Part shown: piece by piece, positions 1-11,829 of the stretch
Layout of the letters: every line of letters starts with the position of its first letter
Position numbering within the stretch: position 1 is the stretch's first letter
Origin: Neofusicoccum parvum
Taxonomy: Eukaryota > Ascomycota > Dothideomycetes > Botryosphaeriales > Botryosphaeriaceae
NCBI GenBank assembly: GCA_020912385.1
Contig: CP087212.1
Location: 744,001-808,000, forward strand
DNA: 64,000 nucleotides
Reading direction: 5' to 3'
The notes under the pieces: generated by a model
The model's database searches: none
What the model saw: the letters and a program-made list of their open reading frames with translations, nothing else
What the model was told of the DNA's origin: nothing
Position numbers and translations under genes: made by a program

Positions 1-46
1 GGCCGCTCTCCTCACGCGCGCCCTTTCCCTTCTCTCTCCTCCCGCC

Positions 47-73
47 ATGTTAGCCGTCGCCAGCGCGGAGTGA
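47..73 (+). promoter_or_regulatory. Short upstream ORF before the pseudokinase
   Basis: An ATG in good context (CCGCC before it) at 47 opens a frame of eight codons that ends in TGA at 71-73, ahead of every candidate start of the kinase-like gene. If the transcript starts upstream, it could lower translation of the main frame. The transcript start is not visible, so its status as a uORF is inference. Confidence 0.3.
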
Positions 74-179
74 AGCGGCGCCCGTGGTGATTTGCGCGCT
101 CGTTCCTTCTCCTCCCGGTAGTGTCTCCGCCCAGACCGCGCCCCAGTGCTCGTCCAATCGCGCCCGCCCAGCCGCAACG

Positions 180-2213
180 ATGCAGGCTTCACATTTCCTC
201 CCGGGGTGGTCGACCTCCCCGCCGAACTCCACCCAGAAGCACCCATTTCTCCATCAGACGATGTCTGTCTCGAATTTCCGCAACGACCGCCAGTGGGACT
301 GGCCGCGCTCGCCACCGTCGCCAAGCGCCTCTTCCTCGTCGTCGGCGAGCCGCAGCATGACGCCGACCAGTAACAACCCGTGGGCCAGCAGCGTCAGCAT
401 CGCGTCGCCCGACACCGAGAGCTCCTCGGGCTCACCGCCTCGCTTTCTGCCTTGTCCCACGCCACCCTCGATGAGCTGCAGCGTTACACCAACGACCAGC
501 CGTTGCGCCACCCCGGTTGCCCCGCAGCCGCTCAGTGGCGCCAAACCCTTATTTATCACCATGGGCTCACCCGGACCCGCCTCTCCGACAGACGATAGCA
601 AGCAGCCGAAGCCGTCAGATCCGCTGCCGCCGCCCACACCCAACCCATTCCGGGAAAGCAGCGGTGCTGGTGTGAGTCTGGCCCCGCTCGCTAACGCCAT
701 CATAACCCCAGCATTGGAGAAGCAGTATGTCCACCGGGAGTCTCCCACCCTCATCAGCCGCCAGGGCTGGGAAAGGGCCACCGGCCAGCGCGCCTACACC
801 TGGGCTTTGGGCAATTCCAAGACCGCATTACTGTTCTTGATGTGCGACGACATCGCGGCCTGGAGACGCGCCAGCTTCTACTGGCTGGAAGATACGAAAC
901 TGCCCTTTCAAGAGACGGATCTCGAGGGGATTGCTACTAATCCGAAGAAGGTTATCGAGAACCAGTGGCGTGTCATGACCCGAGAGTTTCCACAGCATGG
1001 TCAGCACACGGACTTCCAACCGCGAGAGACCGTCCCTCTGAACCAAGTCAGTGTCATTACAACGCCCGGACCGGAGAAGAAGGCTGTGGACAAGGTCCGT
1101 TGGATGGGAGATGACAAAAACCGTGTCTACATTCGAAAGTACTTCACTTTCGAGCGCCATGCTGAGAAATTAGGCCTACTCAGCCAGATCCAGAAGGTGA
1201 AGACTCTTGAGCACCCAAATGTCGCCAAAATCGTATGCTCTTACTCTCAAGGAGCCACCATTGGCTTCGTGACCACACAAGCCCAGCTTACTCTCGAAGA
1301 GTATCTGCGGCATCCCATGGCAGCTACCCGCCCCGGCCTCCTCTTGACATGGATCAACGACCTTACTCAAGCACTTGCTTACATTCATTCCATGGATATG
1401 ATGCACCAGTCCATCCGGCCGAACAAGATTGTTTTGGACGGACCTAGGATCATTTTCACGGCGTTTGGTATTTCAACCGACAACGCCAGCGTTTCTCCTC
1501 GCGGCTCACCGCGTAGCTACTCCGGCACAAATCTTACTCTGCCAACTAATAATAGCATGAGACCCCTGAGCGATGCGGCGTATGTCTATGCTGCTCCGGA
1601 GGTCGTCGCTCGTCATGGTCAGGGCCATCGCTACCGCACTTCCGCCGACATTTTCAGTTTGGGATGCGTCTTTCTGGAGATGTTGACTGTCGCAAAGGGC
1701 CAGACGGTAACGAACCTTCGTGGCTACCGTGCGCACTTCAGCCACGACCAGTCCTTCCACGCCAACCTGGACCGCGTTTCGTCCTGGCGCAAGTTGCTGT
1801 CTGGGCTTAGCAGTGGGCATCGTGATAGCCGCATCAATCCGGGTCTCACCAATACCAACCACCCTCTCAAGGGCGTCGCTGGTATCGGCACGGTGGAAAG
1901 CCGCAAAGAAGATGAGGCAGCAGAACATCAAGTGCTAGATTGGGTTGGCGCTATGATGAACGCTGAGAGCGCTAGACGACCCAAGATGCGGCGGCTAGCG
2001 CCCGCAATGAAGCGGCTGGATGAGACACGGACTGTGCGCAGGAGGCGTAGCTTCGATGCCGGTGACGCGGCACACGTGCCCCCACCTGCCCCGACACCCA
2101 TTGCGGCTCCTTTGGCACCTCTTGGAGGAGCTGGCATGGACAGTGCGCGAAGGCGCTGGGGTGCCATGACGGAGAAGGAAAGCTTCACGGAAGGCAGTTT
2201 GATCAGCTTCTGA
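180..2213 (+). CDS. Kinase-fold protein, probable pseudokinase
   Basis: This single-exon frame has a Ser/Pro/Thr-rich, probably disordered N-terminus (to about nt 700) followed by a divergent protein-kinase fold (about nt 1080-2040). The lobe order is recognisable: a YIRK segment in the beta3 position, LEHPNVAK before beta4, a LALAYIHS-like helix E, a catalytic-loop segment at 1401-1433, an activation segment and an intact APE at 1593-1601, then ADIFSLGCVFLEM. The catalytic HRD reads HQS (1404-1412), so the proton-accepting Asp is lost. The loop Asn position is Lys, and the DFG is AFG (1461-1469), so the metal-binding Asp is lost. No glycine loop is obvious. By family knowledge this predicts a protein without phosphotransfer activity, perhaps a scaffold. 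The start is uncertain: ATG 180 (677 aa) and ATG 261 (650 aa) are both in frame, and a competing open frame spans 146-598. Upstream introns cannot be excluded. Confidence 0.8.
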   Translation: MQASHFLPGWSTSPPNSTQKHPFLHQTMSVSNFRNDRQWDWPRSPPSPSASSSSSASRSMTPTSNNPWASSVSIASPDTESSSGSPPRFLPCPTPPSMSCSVTPTTSRCATPVAPQPLSGAKPLFITMGSPGPASPTDDSKQPKPSDPLPPPTPNPFRESSGAGVSLAPLANAIITPALEKQYVHRESPTLISRQGWERATGQRAYTWALGNSKTALLFLMCDDIAAWRRASFYWLEDTKLPFQETDLEGIATNPKKVIENQWRVMTREFPQHGQHTDFQPRETVPLNQVSVITTPGPEKKAVDKVRWMGDDKNRVYIRKYFTFERHAEKLGLLSQIQKVKTLEHPNVAKIVCSYSQGATIGFVTTQAQLTLEEYLRHPMAATRPGLLLTWINDLTQALAYIHSMDMMHQSIRPNKIVLDGPRIIFTAFGISTDNASVSPRGSPRSYSGTNLTLPTNNSMRPLSDAAYVYAAPEVVARHGQGHRYRTSADIFSLGCVFLEMLTVAKGQTVTNLRGYRAHFSHDQSFHANLDRVSSWRKLLSGLSSGHRDSRINPGLTNTNHPLKGVAGIGTVESRKEDEAAEHQVLDWVGAMMNAESARRPKMRRLAPAMKRLDETRTVRRRRSFDAGDAAHVPPPAPTPIAAPLAPLGGAGMDSARRRWGAMTEKESFTEGSLISF

Positions 2214-5200
2214 GACGGAGCTGGTGGGCACCTCCCAGCAAGACGTTTCTTCTCCGGTCCAGCTGCTTAATTACTGTTGTGTCTTATTTTCTGTTCCTAT
2301 TTATTGTTACTAAGCTACAGACCCATACGAAACCTTTCCTCGACGACACCCGACACGAGAAGATGCACCCATTTCCTTACTTTCCTTTATTCCGTTTTGC
2401 ATACACCACGAACACGTACACTTGAGCCTGGCATCCAACATGCAGCGTAGCGCCTCTAGCATTTGCATCTAGGCATTCCCTTTAGATTTACCTGGGTCGG
2501 CCCATCTGTTTGATACCCCTGCTACTTTTGCATCTTCGTTTTATCAAATCGGCACATTTTCACATTCTCTGAGCAGGGGTTTACCATTTCATTGCACTTG
2601 ACATCCTAGTCATCAGGCGGATCTTGGGAGGACTGGAAATCTGCGGAATCGGAAGTTCGGCGGGGCAGGATTGCCTGGCGGGGAGGTCATCTATTGGGAC
2701 TCGTTCGGGTAATCGGCGGGAGGACTGGCCGTTACTCACGATGGTTTTGGAAGTTCAGGACGGAGGGGCTATGGGAAACAGGGAACGCGCGGCAGATGCT
2801 GCATAGGGTCGGAAAGTTAGGCGGAGATCCGCTGTTCGGTGTTTTTGCATGTGTCGTTTTGGACACATGGCATTTGAAGCACGGCATGTGAGGTTTTGCC
2901 GGGAAGAAAGAGAGAGCTTGGCGCAGATTTTTCTCGCCTGTAGATGGAACAAGCTTACATGATACGCATCATTTTCTTCGGGGAGATTATGCTTACGGCT
3001 GCCTGGGATATCGCACGGACCGCGGGGATTTCGGGTTTTCCTTCTGGCTTCTGGAACACCGGGGGGAAGGGTAGGGGACAGGAGGGACATGAGACGGTTG
3101 GAGTTGGATCTTTAGGTACATTGCTTGGTTGCTGGCTTACATACACACTCGGAACCATACTCTCCCGAAGAAAAATACCATCAGGACTACTCTCGTTAAA
3201 CGCATGATCTGCTTCATCTACCCGTACACGCCTCATGTCAGGGAAACCTGCTCACCGTCCATCGCCGATTCGAACTCCTTGGCAGAACCCACTGCCTCTT
3301 GGCTCCTGTACTTTTGCTTCTCCCCTGGATCCCGTCCGTCCAGCAAACTTACTTCTCCGCCGCCCGCCCAGCTCCCTGCACAAGGCTTCCCGTCGACCAC
3401 CACGTATATTAAAACACCGAACCCCCCAAGCATCCGAACATATTGCTTCTGGACCCCCGTCGTCACGCAGCGTCGGCGCTCAGCATGAATTCCTCATCTC
3501 GCTGCGCGAAACCTTTCCGGTCTGATGGCGGTTTCCGCAAGCGGCGATGGGGGCCGGAACGGCGGCGAGGGAGGGGGGGCTCCGCAAGCAGAGGCGGAGT
3601 GGTCTCATGGCAGAGGGTCTGGAGCGACGGTGATGGCGGGATGAGGGCCACGTCAAGAAGGGTCTCGAACTGCGGCTCTGCTGCTGCTGCTGCAGAGGAG
3701 AAGCTGGGTGTTTGATGCGGGTTTTGTGTGCGTTGTGGGGCGAGCGCGCTACTGGCATGTGGCTAGCCGGATTTGGTAGGTTTGAGGAGGGGTTGGTTGG
3801 GAACACGTGTTGTTGGGTGAGACATGTGAAGAGGTGAGGTCTGAGACGCTCGGCTGAGAGGCTCTGGGTGCGTCACGCACGGGAGCAGAGTGGTAAGTTG
3901 ATGGGCTGTGTGGGTGTTTTTGGAGAGTCAAAAGCAACATTTGAGAGGGTATGTTTGGAATTCAAACTAAAGCTGTCACTGCGTCTAAGCGCCTGGATAT
4001 CTTAACTGTGGCATCATTTGTTCACTATCTTGGAGAAACGAGGGTCACTTCTGTTCCGGGAGTCCGGCGAGACCTTCTCCGATGAGAATATGTCAAAATG
4101 CAATCGCACTTTTGCATCATTTTGGAACTTCCATGATGTCCAGCCTCCACTTCAAACCATTTTGTCCATCCTTGAACAAGTTTGATGAAGCGCAGCATCT
4201 GTTCTGTTCAGTGATGATGAGAGGCGGACCACGTTGCCGATTTCATTGGCTGAGATGGAAGCATAGGAATATAGCTCGGCGACCGAGCGCAGGGAAGTCA
4301 GATCGGCAAGAACGTCTTTGACTTCTACTCGAGAAGAATTTGATCTATCAACTGGTATTTGGTGGAGCTACCGTTTTCAGTTTTGCAAACTATGCGGTGC
4401 TTATGTTCTGAGGGGTGAGGACTGGAATAGAAATTAGGGCTAATGCAGGCCCGAGTTTCTGCCACGAGGACAGCCGCATGCGATGATGCGGAGGTCGCGC
4501 GGAGTGTTTAAGCTCGGCAAAGAGCGTTGCTATTTATTTGGAGTACAAGACTTCATACTGAAGCCTCGTTCCCTTTGAGGAACTTTTGTCAGCATCTCTC
4601 GGTAACGTTGGTTTAACGTCGAGTTGTACTCTGAATATCATGCAGAAGAAAGGTAAATCAAGACTAGGAGTGAGATAATCATCCAAAGCAAAAGCAGGAT
4701 CCCACCAACAATAGACTGTACATGGCCTACAGGAATTTGGTGCATTTGAGAGCTTCGCATCCTTGTTCCCCTTTTCTCTTCTAAAAGCACCAAGAACTTG
4801 AGGTTGAAAGTGAAGTAGCTTCATGTTAGTAAGACTACTAGGTTACTAGAAAAAGCTGATATCCGTATCAGGAAAACATATTCATGGTGGATAGCTGCAA
4901 GAATATTGCGGCGTGTGCCTACTTCTGCGGTAGTTCTGGGCTTGGTGGGGCCACGCTCTCGAACGATCTTCTGCGTCGATCCGGCCGAGGAAACGAATAT
5001 CATCGTCAAGCTTCGAGGGGAGATAATCGCCGACTGTCCGCATACCATCCATAGCTCCGCCTTCCCGTTCTTCTTTCTGGCTTATTTCACCTAGTGGACG
5101 ACTGCCAATTTATTTTTGTTTTTGTTTCGGTGTCTGTGGCTACACTTCACTGGAGTTTGCCTTGATGACGTATCTCTGCTCACGGGTGATGTGCTCGGCA

Positions 5201-6244
5201 TTAACATGAAGTCGAAGAATCGCGCACACATATGGTCAGTGAAAACCCGGGGTTTGGGTGTTGAAAAGGTTGTGAGAAGGATCAAAGTGAGACGAACGGC
5301 GTTGAAGCTGCGGGATCAATGGCAATCGTTGTGACTTTCGCGCGAGTGTTCTGAGCTTGGGCCTCATCATGTGAGTGCGGAGGGAGGAAAGCGGAAAGTG
5401 GAGAATCCGTAAAGTGTTGGTGGCTTGCAACGAAAATGAGGGGGCGGCTTATGATAAGCCCCTGGCGCGCCGGGGGAGCACAAAACCGCGTGCATAGAGT
5501 GTGCTCTAGTCTAACAGCACTTCACAACAGATTTGTCCGTGATAGAATGCGGTCTGTCCTGCAGCCCCCAGAAAGTACAGGGCGCACCAGTCCAGAGCAT
5601 TGAATTGCTAGCGCCCGCCGGATCTTGACCTGAACCTCGGTAAACCAGAACCTGGTCCACGGAATACCCGTAGCAGGTGCAATTGTCGGGCGACTTGGCG
5701 CCATCGTCTCAACAGACAATGATAGAGCTCGCGGGGACTGTCGGCAGCGCCAACGCAGGATGCTCTCCCACGCTCCTCTTGCGCTGAATTTCCCGAGACG
5801 CGTCCAGGCTGGGAATTGCTTATCTCCAATCTCTGCCAGCCCACGCTGCCCGGAACCAGAGGCGGAAATATTGTTTCCTCTCGCTGCAAGGGGTGCTGCC
5901 GGGTGTTAAGTGTGCCGCTTCCGGCATTGGGCGAACGCGGCACAGCTGAACGGTCCGATTCTGCCCTCTTACTTAGCGAATTACCAAGCTCCCTTGCCAG
6001 ATATGTCCATAGCGCGTGATCTGGAGGCGTAACACGAAGAAACCGCTCTCCTGGACAAGGAGCTGTCTCCGGCGGCACTAATAAGTTTGTAGGACAGCCG
6101 ACCCACCAGCTGGCAGGACGGCGAGCAATTTCATCGGCATCTCCCCACACTCCCGCCTGCCTCAGCCCTGCGCACCTGTCTTCACGACGCTCCCCCCGGC
6201 TGCTCCCTGCTGCCCGCCCTCAACTGCGCTCTCCACCCGCAGCC
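2214..6244. other. Gene-sparse spacer, about 4 kb
   Basis: No frame here has recognisable domains, and open frames are short and scattered on both strands. A (CTG)5 run lies at 3678-3692 and a TATATTAAAA motif near 3404. A 76-codon frame starts at ATG 3485 but encodes only Arg/Gly-rich low-complexity sequence. From about 4000 to 5500 the base composition is less GC-rich than around the genes. The last few hundred bases presumably hold the promoter and leader of the SnoaL-like gene. Confidence 0.5.
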
Positions 6245-6817
6245 ATGCCGCTCTGGAAGGAGAAGAAGTCGTCGGCCGGCAAAGAGAATGCCGGCATGAC
6301 GCAGCAGCGCCGGACCGCCTTCGCCATTGTGGACGCCCTCAACCGCATGGACACGCGTGCCGTCTGGAACATGCGAGACCGGTCCTGCTGGCGTGAGATC
6401 TACCCCAAGTCGATGGGCATGCCGGCGCAGGACAACGACTCGGCGCAGCGCGCGCTCAACTTCATCCTCAACACGTTCAAGACCTTCTACATCTCGGTGC
6501 ACGAGGTCATCGAGGACGTGCCCGCGCGCAAGGTCTGCCTCTGGGTCATCTGCACCGGCACCACCGTGTCCGGCCCGTGGACCAACGAGTACGTCTGGAG
6601 TATGGAGTTCAACGAGGCCGGCACCCACGTCGTCCGCTGGAAGGAGTTCGTCGACGGCATCTCGACCAGGTCGCTGTTCCCGGAGATCATGGCCGAGGAG
6701 TGGGACGAGTCCATGAGCGAGCGGCCGTCCACCGCGACCACCGGCCCGTCGACCAGGTCGTCACAGGCCCCTTCGTCGACCGGGCCTGCCGCCGGGCCCT
6801 CGACTTCAGGATCGTAG
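6245..6817 (+). CDS. NTF2/SnoaL-like fold protein
   Basis: This 190-residue, single-exon protein starts at an ATG in strong context (GCAGCCATGCC). After a Lys-rich start, residues about 20-155 show the pattern of an NTF2-like alpha+beta barrel of the SnoaL type: an N-terminal helix (RRTAFAIVDALNRMD), the REIYPKSMGMP segment, and alternating beta strands with Trp and aromatic residues (CLWVICTGTTVSGPWTNEY, then HVVRWKEFVDG). SnoaL-like domains in fungi cover cyclases, isomerases and proteins of unknown role. No catalytic His/Asp pair can be assigned with confidence, so no reaction is claimed. The last 35 residues are Ser/Thr/Pro-rich and probably disordered. There is no signal peptide or membrane segment. 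Confidence 0.8.
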   Translation: MPLWKEKKSSAGKENAGMTQQRRTAFAIVDALNRMDTRAVWNMRDRSCWREIYPKSMGMPAQDNDSAQRALNFILNTFKTFYISVHEVIEDVPARKVCLWVICTGTTVSGPWTNEYVWSMEFNEAGTHVVRWKEFVDGISTRSLFPEIMAEEWDESMSERPSTATTGPSTRSSQAPSSTGPAAGPSTSGS

Positions 6818-9800
6818 GCCGGCCCGCGGACTCGACTGGCTGCTTTTGCCCGGCGCTGGAACGAACCTCGACGACGACGAAAACACAGTCTTCCCTACTC
6901 TCGACACCAGCGGCGCGACCGGCAACGGATGGGATTCTGGACTTGCCACTCGCTGCGCCGTCTCCATCGGGATTCCCGACTCCCGCATTGCTTTTTCTTG
7001 CCGAGATTGCAGGGCCAAGAGCGGGGTTCATGCCGGCAGTGCTGGTTGCACAGCAAGAGATCGATCAATTTTGACAGAGAGTTCGAGCACAGAGTGCACC
7101 ATGGCTACGGATGTGAGATGGAATGGACACGGCTGGACGGGATCGAGGAGAACGGAGGCCACGATACTGCTGTACTGCCGTCGCGCGGTCGCACGCTCCC
7201 GAGAGGCTGCACAAGCCCTGGTGGCAGCTCGCCAAGTGTCTTTCACCCCAGGATTACAGCAACAGGTGTGGCCTCCGTTCGGGGTGATAATCGATTGAGA
7301 AGGAACAACGGGATTCTCTTCTTCTTTCCTTTCTTGGTTTTTTTTCTTTCTCACCAAATACCCTATTTTAAACAAAAAAAATATAGTCGATCTGGGGGAC
7401 AAGTGGCTCAATGGTATGCATGGACGTTTCTTTACCTCCTAGTCACACAATCCAGCCAAGAATGTGCATATGGCCATCTCCCTTCGTCGCCGTTTAATTA
7501 TGTACTCCAATCTCCATCATTGAGCACTGTGGTCTTGGATAGCCGACGCGACGGACCGTGAGTATCGCACAGTCTCCCTGAAGATCGTGGCACCTGCGTT
7601 CGGTTCCTCGTCATCCGTGTTGTTCACAACCACGACTTCGTTCTCGAAGCTTCGCCGAGTAGACCGGCCTTTCAACCAAGTCCCATTTACTCTCCAAGTG
7701 TTCTCATGCATGGGGCGAGAATCTGTGTCCATCGACATCAGCTTAGAGCAGCTGACTAGCTCGGTGCAAAAGAGACTTGCTCCGTTGGACTAATGAACCG
7801 TGTCTTGGGATACGGGATCAAACAAATGGCGGTGAATCGCCGAAACATCAGGTCTCACTCTCCTGCGGCCGAGATCCGCTCGAGAACGCGTGAGTAGACC
7901 CACATAGTGCGGGGGGACAGACGAGTCTTTGGGGGCGAGAAGGTGGCAGGGACCACCCGGGATATATTGATTGTTAAGAAAACAGCTCACCCGTGTAGAG
8001 AGTTCAGGAGATAAGGAAGACCAAAACCCCCTGGTGCCTCGTTGGCTCTCGAAATGGCTGAATGTTACGGAAGGATTCTCGACCTAACGCGAAAGGACCA
8101 TTGTGCACTGACGAGCTTCGTCAACCAGCGTCCTGATGATTTCGCAGACAGCCTCGGTATTGCATACGTAGTAGACTCGAGAGATACTACTGATGCACAA
8201 CTCTACAGAACGCATCTCGACCGAGCCAGAGAGACCTGGCTGCATCAACACGAACTCGAAAACGAAGCCGAAAAAACCTCCCCTGTCATTGGACCTCCGC
8301 GTCCTACCCGAAACAGCAAAGCACAGCGATCTTTCCAGCTCGGCGACGTGGCGTAGCCTGCGAACTCTGCTGAAATAAGCTTCCTGCAGGCTTTATTTTC
8401 GAGAACACAGATGGCCGGGACATGCTGCAGAGGCCCGCCAGGCACACAATGCTCTCTGGCGTTGTGCACACGTTCGGATCGTGCCGACGATGAGGCTCTC
8501 CAGCGATTCAGGAGCACGACACCGCAGTTTTCTCTCCGTCGGCGGACCCATCGAATCTCCTCCACTCCGAAACTCCGCGGGAAAATCGCCAGCACGCGAC
8601 GACGACGAAAATCAAATCATGCTCGCCCCGGCGCAGCTGAAAGCCCGAAAAAGAGATCAGCCGCGGAAAGGCAAGAAAAAAACTCGCACCGGACTGACTC
8701 GAACGGCGCGGCGAAGATCACATGGATCCGGCATCCTGTTTCCCGGCTGATCATCCCCTGGGACCCGTAATCTCGCTTCCCGCCTCGTCGGCGACCGGAA
8801 GAGAACACCTTTGCCTCGATGCGGCCGCCGGCACAGACGGGCGTGCCGCCTCGACGCCGGCATCGTCGCCGGCTGCCGGGGGCCTGAAGCCATTAATCGC
8901 CTGTTGTCTTCACAACTTCGCCGACCTCTTTATTCCGACGCTCCGACCGCGGTCCCCCCTACCTACGACTCGCTGCCAGGCCCCGAAATCGCCGAACGGG
9001 TAGACGCACCCTTGCATGTCGATCCCGGGGGAGGGACGTCATGGAAGAGAGACACGTTGACTCGAGGATGGCGATCGTCGTTCACGTCTCTGCGGATTTT
9101 CCCGCAAATGCCCCGGGGCGAACCCCAGGCCAGGCGAGGCGACGGGATGGACTTGAAACTGTGACTGGTGATAAGCAGTCGCTCTATTTGGGTGCCTGAT
9201 CTTCCTGGACTTCCGGGTGCGAGAGGCCGAAGCCCCTTTTTGCAATGGGATCGCCCGGGCCGGAGAGACTCTGCGTTGAGGTGTCAGCTGGATGCTGGCG
9301 GATATCTCGGAGGCGCCGACGACGTTAATGCTGCCAGTCTCGTGGCATGTCAGTGTCTGCGGGACTGGTGCTGGGTTGGGAGGCCTGCTCGGTCGTTGTC
9401 GACGTCTACGGACGAACCCGAGGAATTTAACCGGACGGAGAGCTATAGCTCCAAAGATTATGCTGCGGACAGGATCTCCTGAAAGCTGGGTAAGATAGGA
9501 AATGGAGCAGCAAACGAGCTGCAGGAAGGCGTCAAGGAGAAGGGACGCACCGCGGAACTGCTGAATGGAAGAAGTTGGTTTAGTGTATGCTGTTTTCCCA
9601 GCTACCAGGTTAATGCTGTTCAAGAGAGGTATAATCCCGAGCTTATTTCCCTTCAAGACATCACACTCCAAAAACCTCTCTAAGCACTGCTATTTTTCTC
9701 ATATTTCTTATCCGTACCCAGTCTACGCCAGTCTTGGTTCTCGCATGCGCTGAATACACCCAAAGAGGTGGTCCACGTTACGCCACTCTTCAGACACATC

Positions 9801-10206
9801 GACCGTTTTTCGCGCAGTGACGTCTTCTTTCCGCAGTCTACAGACTTTTGGATCCCTGTGGACGCGATGCATCTTAATCAAATACCCTCCCCGCATGCGG
9901 GGTATTGGGGGGATCCCCCGCGCTCACTCCCGCCCCCTCCATCACATCACTAACCACCTCGTCCAACGATTCCGCAAACTAGGCAGTCTTGAAGCACGCG
10001 AGCCCATGCAGCACCCGCGTCTCGGCAGCTGGCCGCGGACATAAGACACCATGATATACACCTCGCCTTCCCCGCACCCACCCTTCCCAATCCCTCGAGA
10101 GACTCCAACCACGCCATAAACCGCCCGGTCCCAATTCCCACCACCTCCTCCACAGCAGCGCAGAAAGCAAGAAGAGCAAGAAACAGAGAGAAAGAGCAAA
10201 CCCACC
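6818..10206. other. Gene-sparse spacer, about 3.4 kb
   Basis: I see no recognisable gene. A 100-codon frame from ATG 8054 to 8356 has ordinary composition but no identifiable domain, and I do not count it as a gene. Other frames (6929-7561 on plus, 9039-9671 on minus) look like chance openings. A homopolymer-rich T/A stretch lies at about 7310-7385. The final part, roughly 9900-10206, is C-rich and pyrimidine-rich and is the likely promoter and leader of the decarboxylase gene. Confidence 0.5.
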
Positions 10207-11416
10207 ATGCACGGCAAAATCGCCCTCGAAGAAGCCTGGTCGCTGCCCGAATCCATGGCAACCTACGACCCGACAACGCTCGCACCGCCCGGCGTGATCG
10301 GCGGCGCCGACCTGCGCGCCTCGCTGCTCGACGTGCACGCCACGCGGCTGCAGCAGATGGACGCCAACGGGGTGGCGCTGATGGTGCTCTCGCTGTCGTC
10401 GCCGGGCGCGCAGGGCGTCGGCTCGCCCGCCGCGGCCGCCGCCCTCGCGCGCCTGGCCAACGACCGGCTGGAGCAGGAGGTGCTGCGCGACCCGCGCCGC
10501 TTCGCCGCCTTCGCGGCGCTGTCGATGCACGACCCGGCCGAGGCGGCGCGGGAGCTGCGCCGCTGCGTGGAGCGCAAGACCGGCTTCGTCGGCGCCCTGC
10601 TGAACGACTTCCAGTCGGTTGAGGGCGATGGCGGCGACGAGCAGATGCTGTTCTACGACCACCCCCGCTACGACGAGTTCTGGGCGGCCGCCGCCGAGCT
10701 GGGCGCGCCGGTGTACGTGCATCCGCGCGCGGCGACGCCGCTGATCAGGGAGCAGATGTGGAAGGGGAGGCCGTGGCTGGAGTACTCGGCGCTGGGCTAC
10801 GCGAACAGGGTCAACATGCACGTGCTGGGCATCGTGACGGCGGGCGTGCTAGACCGGTTCCCGCGGCTAAAGATCGTGATCGGCCACATGGGCGAGCACA
10901 TGTGAGTGGGCTGCCGTGCCCCCCTTTTTCTGGGCGTTTGGATGCTGATGCCGGCCGAGCAGCCCGTACGATCTCTACCGGATCGACCACAAGCTTAATC
11001 GCGCCCGCTTTCCGGATATGCCGATGCGGAAGGATCGGCTGGTGAGGGATTACTTTGGGACGCAGCTGTTCATCACCACGTCGGGGCACTTCTCTACACC
11101 GGCGCTGCTGTGCGCGATGCAGGAGATTGGAGCACGCAGTATCCTCTTCTCGATCGACTATCCATTTGAAAGTATCCCGAACGGCTGCGTGTGGTTTGAC
11201 GAGCATGTGCCAATCAATTCGCGGGATTTGGTGGATATCGGGCGGAACAATGCGTTGAGACTCTTACCGAGATTGACTGAAGAACCGCACGCGCTGAAAG
11301 AGAAAGAGCCGAGGGAGTGTGGTGTGGGTGGACTGGGGTTGAGGAGAGGAGACGAGAAGGAAGTGGAGTATGGTCTGTACAACCGGGACTGGAGTGAGAG
11401 GACTGCAAGAAGATAA
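10207..11416 (+). CDS. 2,3-dihydroxybenzoate decarboxylase-type amidohydrolase
   Basis: Two exons (10207-10901 and 10963-11416; 61-nt intron with GTGAGT and CAG) join to a 382-residue amidohydrolase-2 protein. The join reads GEH-IPYD, as in the family. It opens with GKIALEEAW. Fungal 2,3-dihydroxybenzoate decarboxylases have Ala two residues after the metal Glu, whereas gamma-resorcylate enzymes have His. Metal and substrate residues are visible: Glu8, His172 (YVHPR), His227 and His231 (GHMGEH), the SGHFST loop and Asp297 (FSIDYPF). The family decarboxylates 2,3-dihydroxybenzoate or salicylate-like acids without a cofactor, feeding aromatic breakdown. The last about 45 residues after LRLLPRL are a charged extension not typical of the family and could hide a missed intron. 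Exact substrate preference is not shown by the sequence. Confidence 0.88.
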
Positions 11417-11829
11417 TGATGGCAGACGAAGTTGAGGCGAGTTCAGCTACATCCATCTGTACATGATGGTGGCGTAGTGCGTTACTGTAGTGCATGTGGC
11501 TCGTCTGTTGGGTTGCAAAGAGCTCAGAATTGAAGCGAATTTGGGTACACCTGATTCTTCTCAACATTGCTTGTGTCTTTTGGCAACAAAGAATAAACGC
11601 CCAGATACTCATCCTTCTTAGCGATTGACAGTACCGGATGATGTACAGCTCCCTTTTGAGCTTATAGAGGTGGGATACGCGCCGTGGGAAGTCGGATGCT
11701 CCGTCCTCATATAGTGCACAGCAGGAAAAGCGCAAAACTTATCCGGATACTCGCGCTAATTCCCCTACTTGAGGCATCGACACCAGACCCAAATGACCAA
11801 TGCATTACACCTCTTTCACTGGTACTAAT
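11417..11829. other. Convergent intergenic stretch
   Basis: This stretch lies between the 3' end of the decarboxylase gene (+) and the 3' end of the Cys-rich gene (-). It contains no open frame with protein-like features. It is presumably the two 3' untranslated regions and polyadenylation signals. Confidence 0.5.

Noticed and set aside
8054..8356. 100-codon plus frame
   Set aside because: Ordinary composition but no domain, no splice context and no support beyond length.
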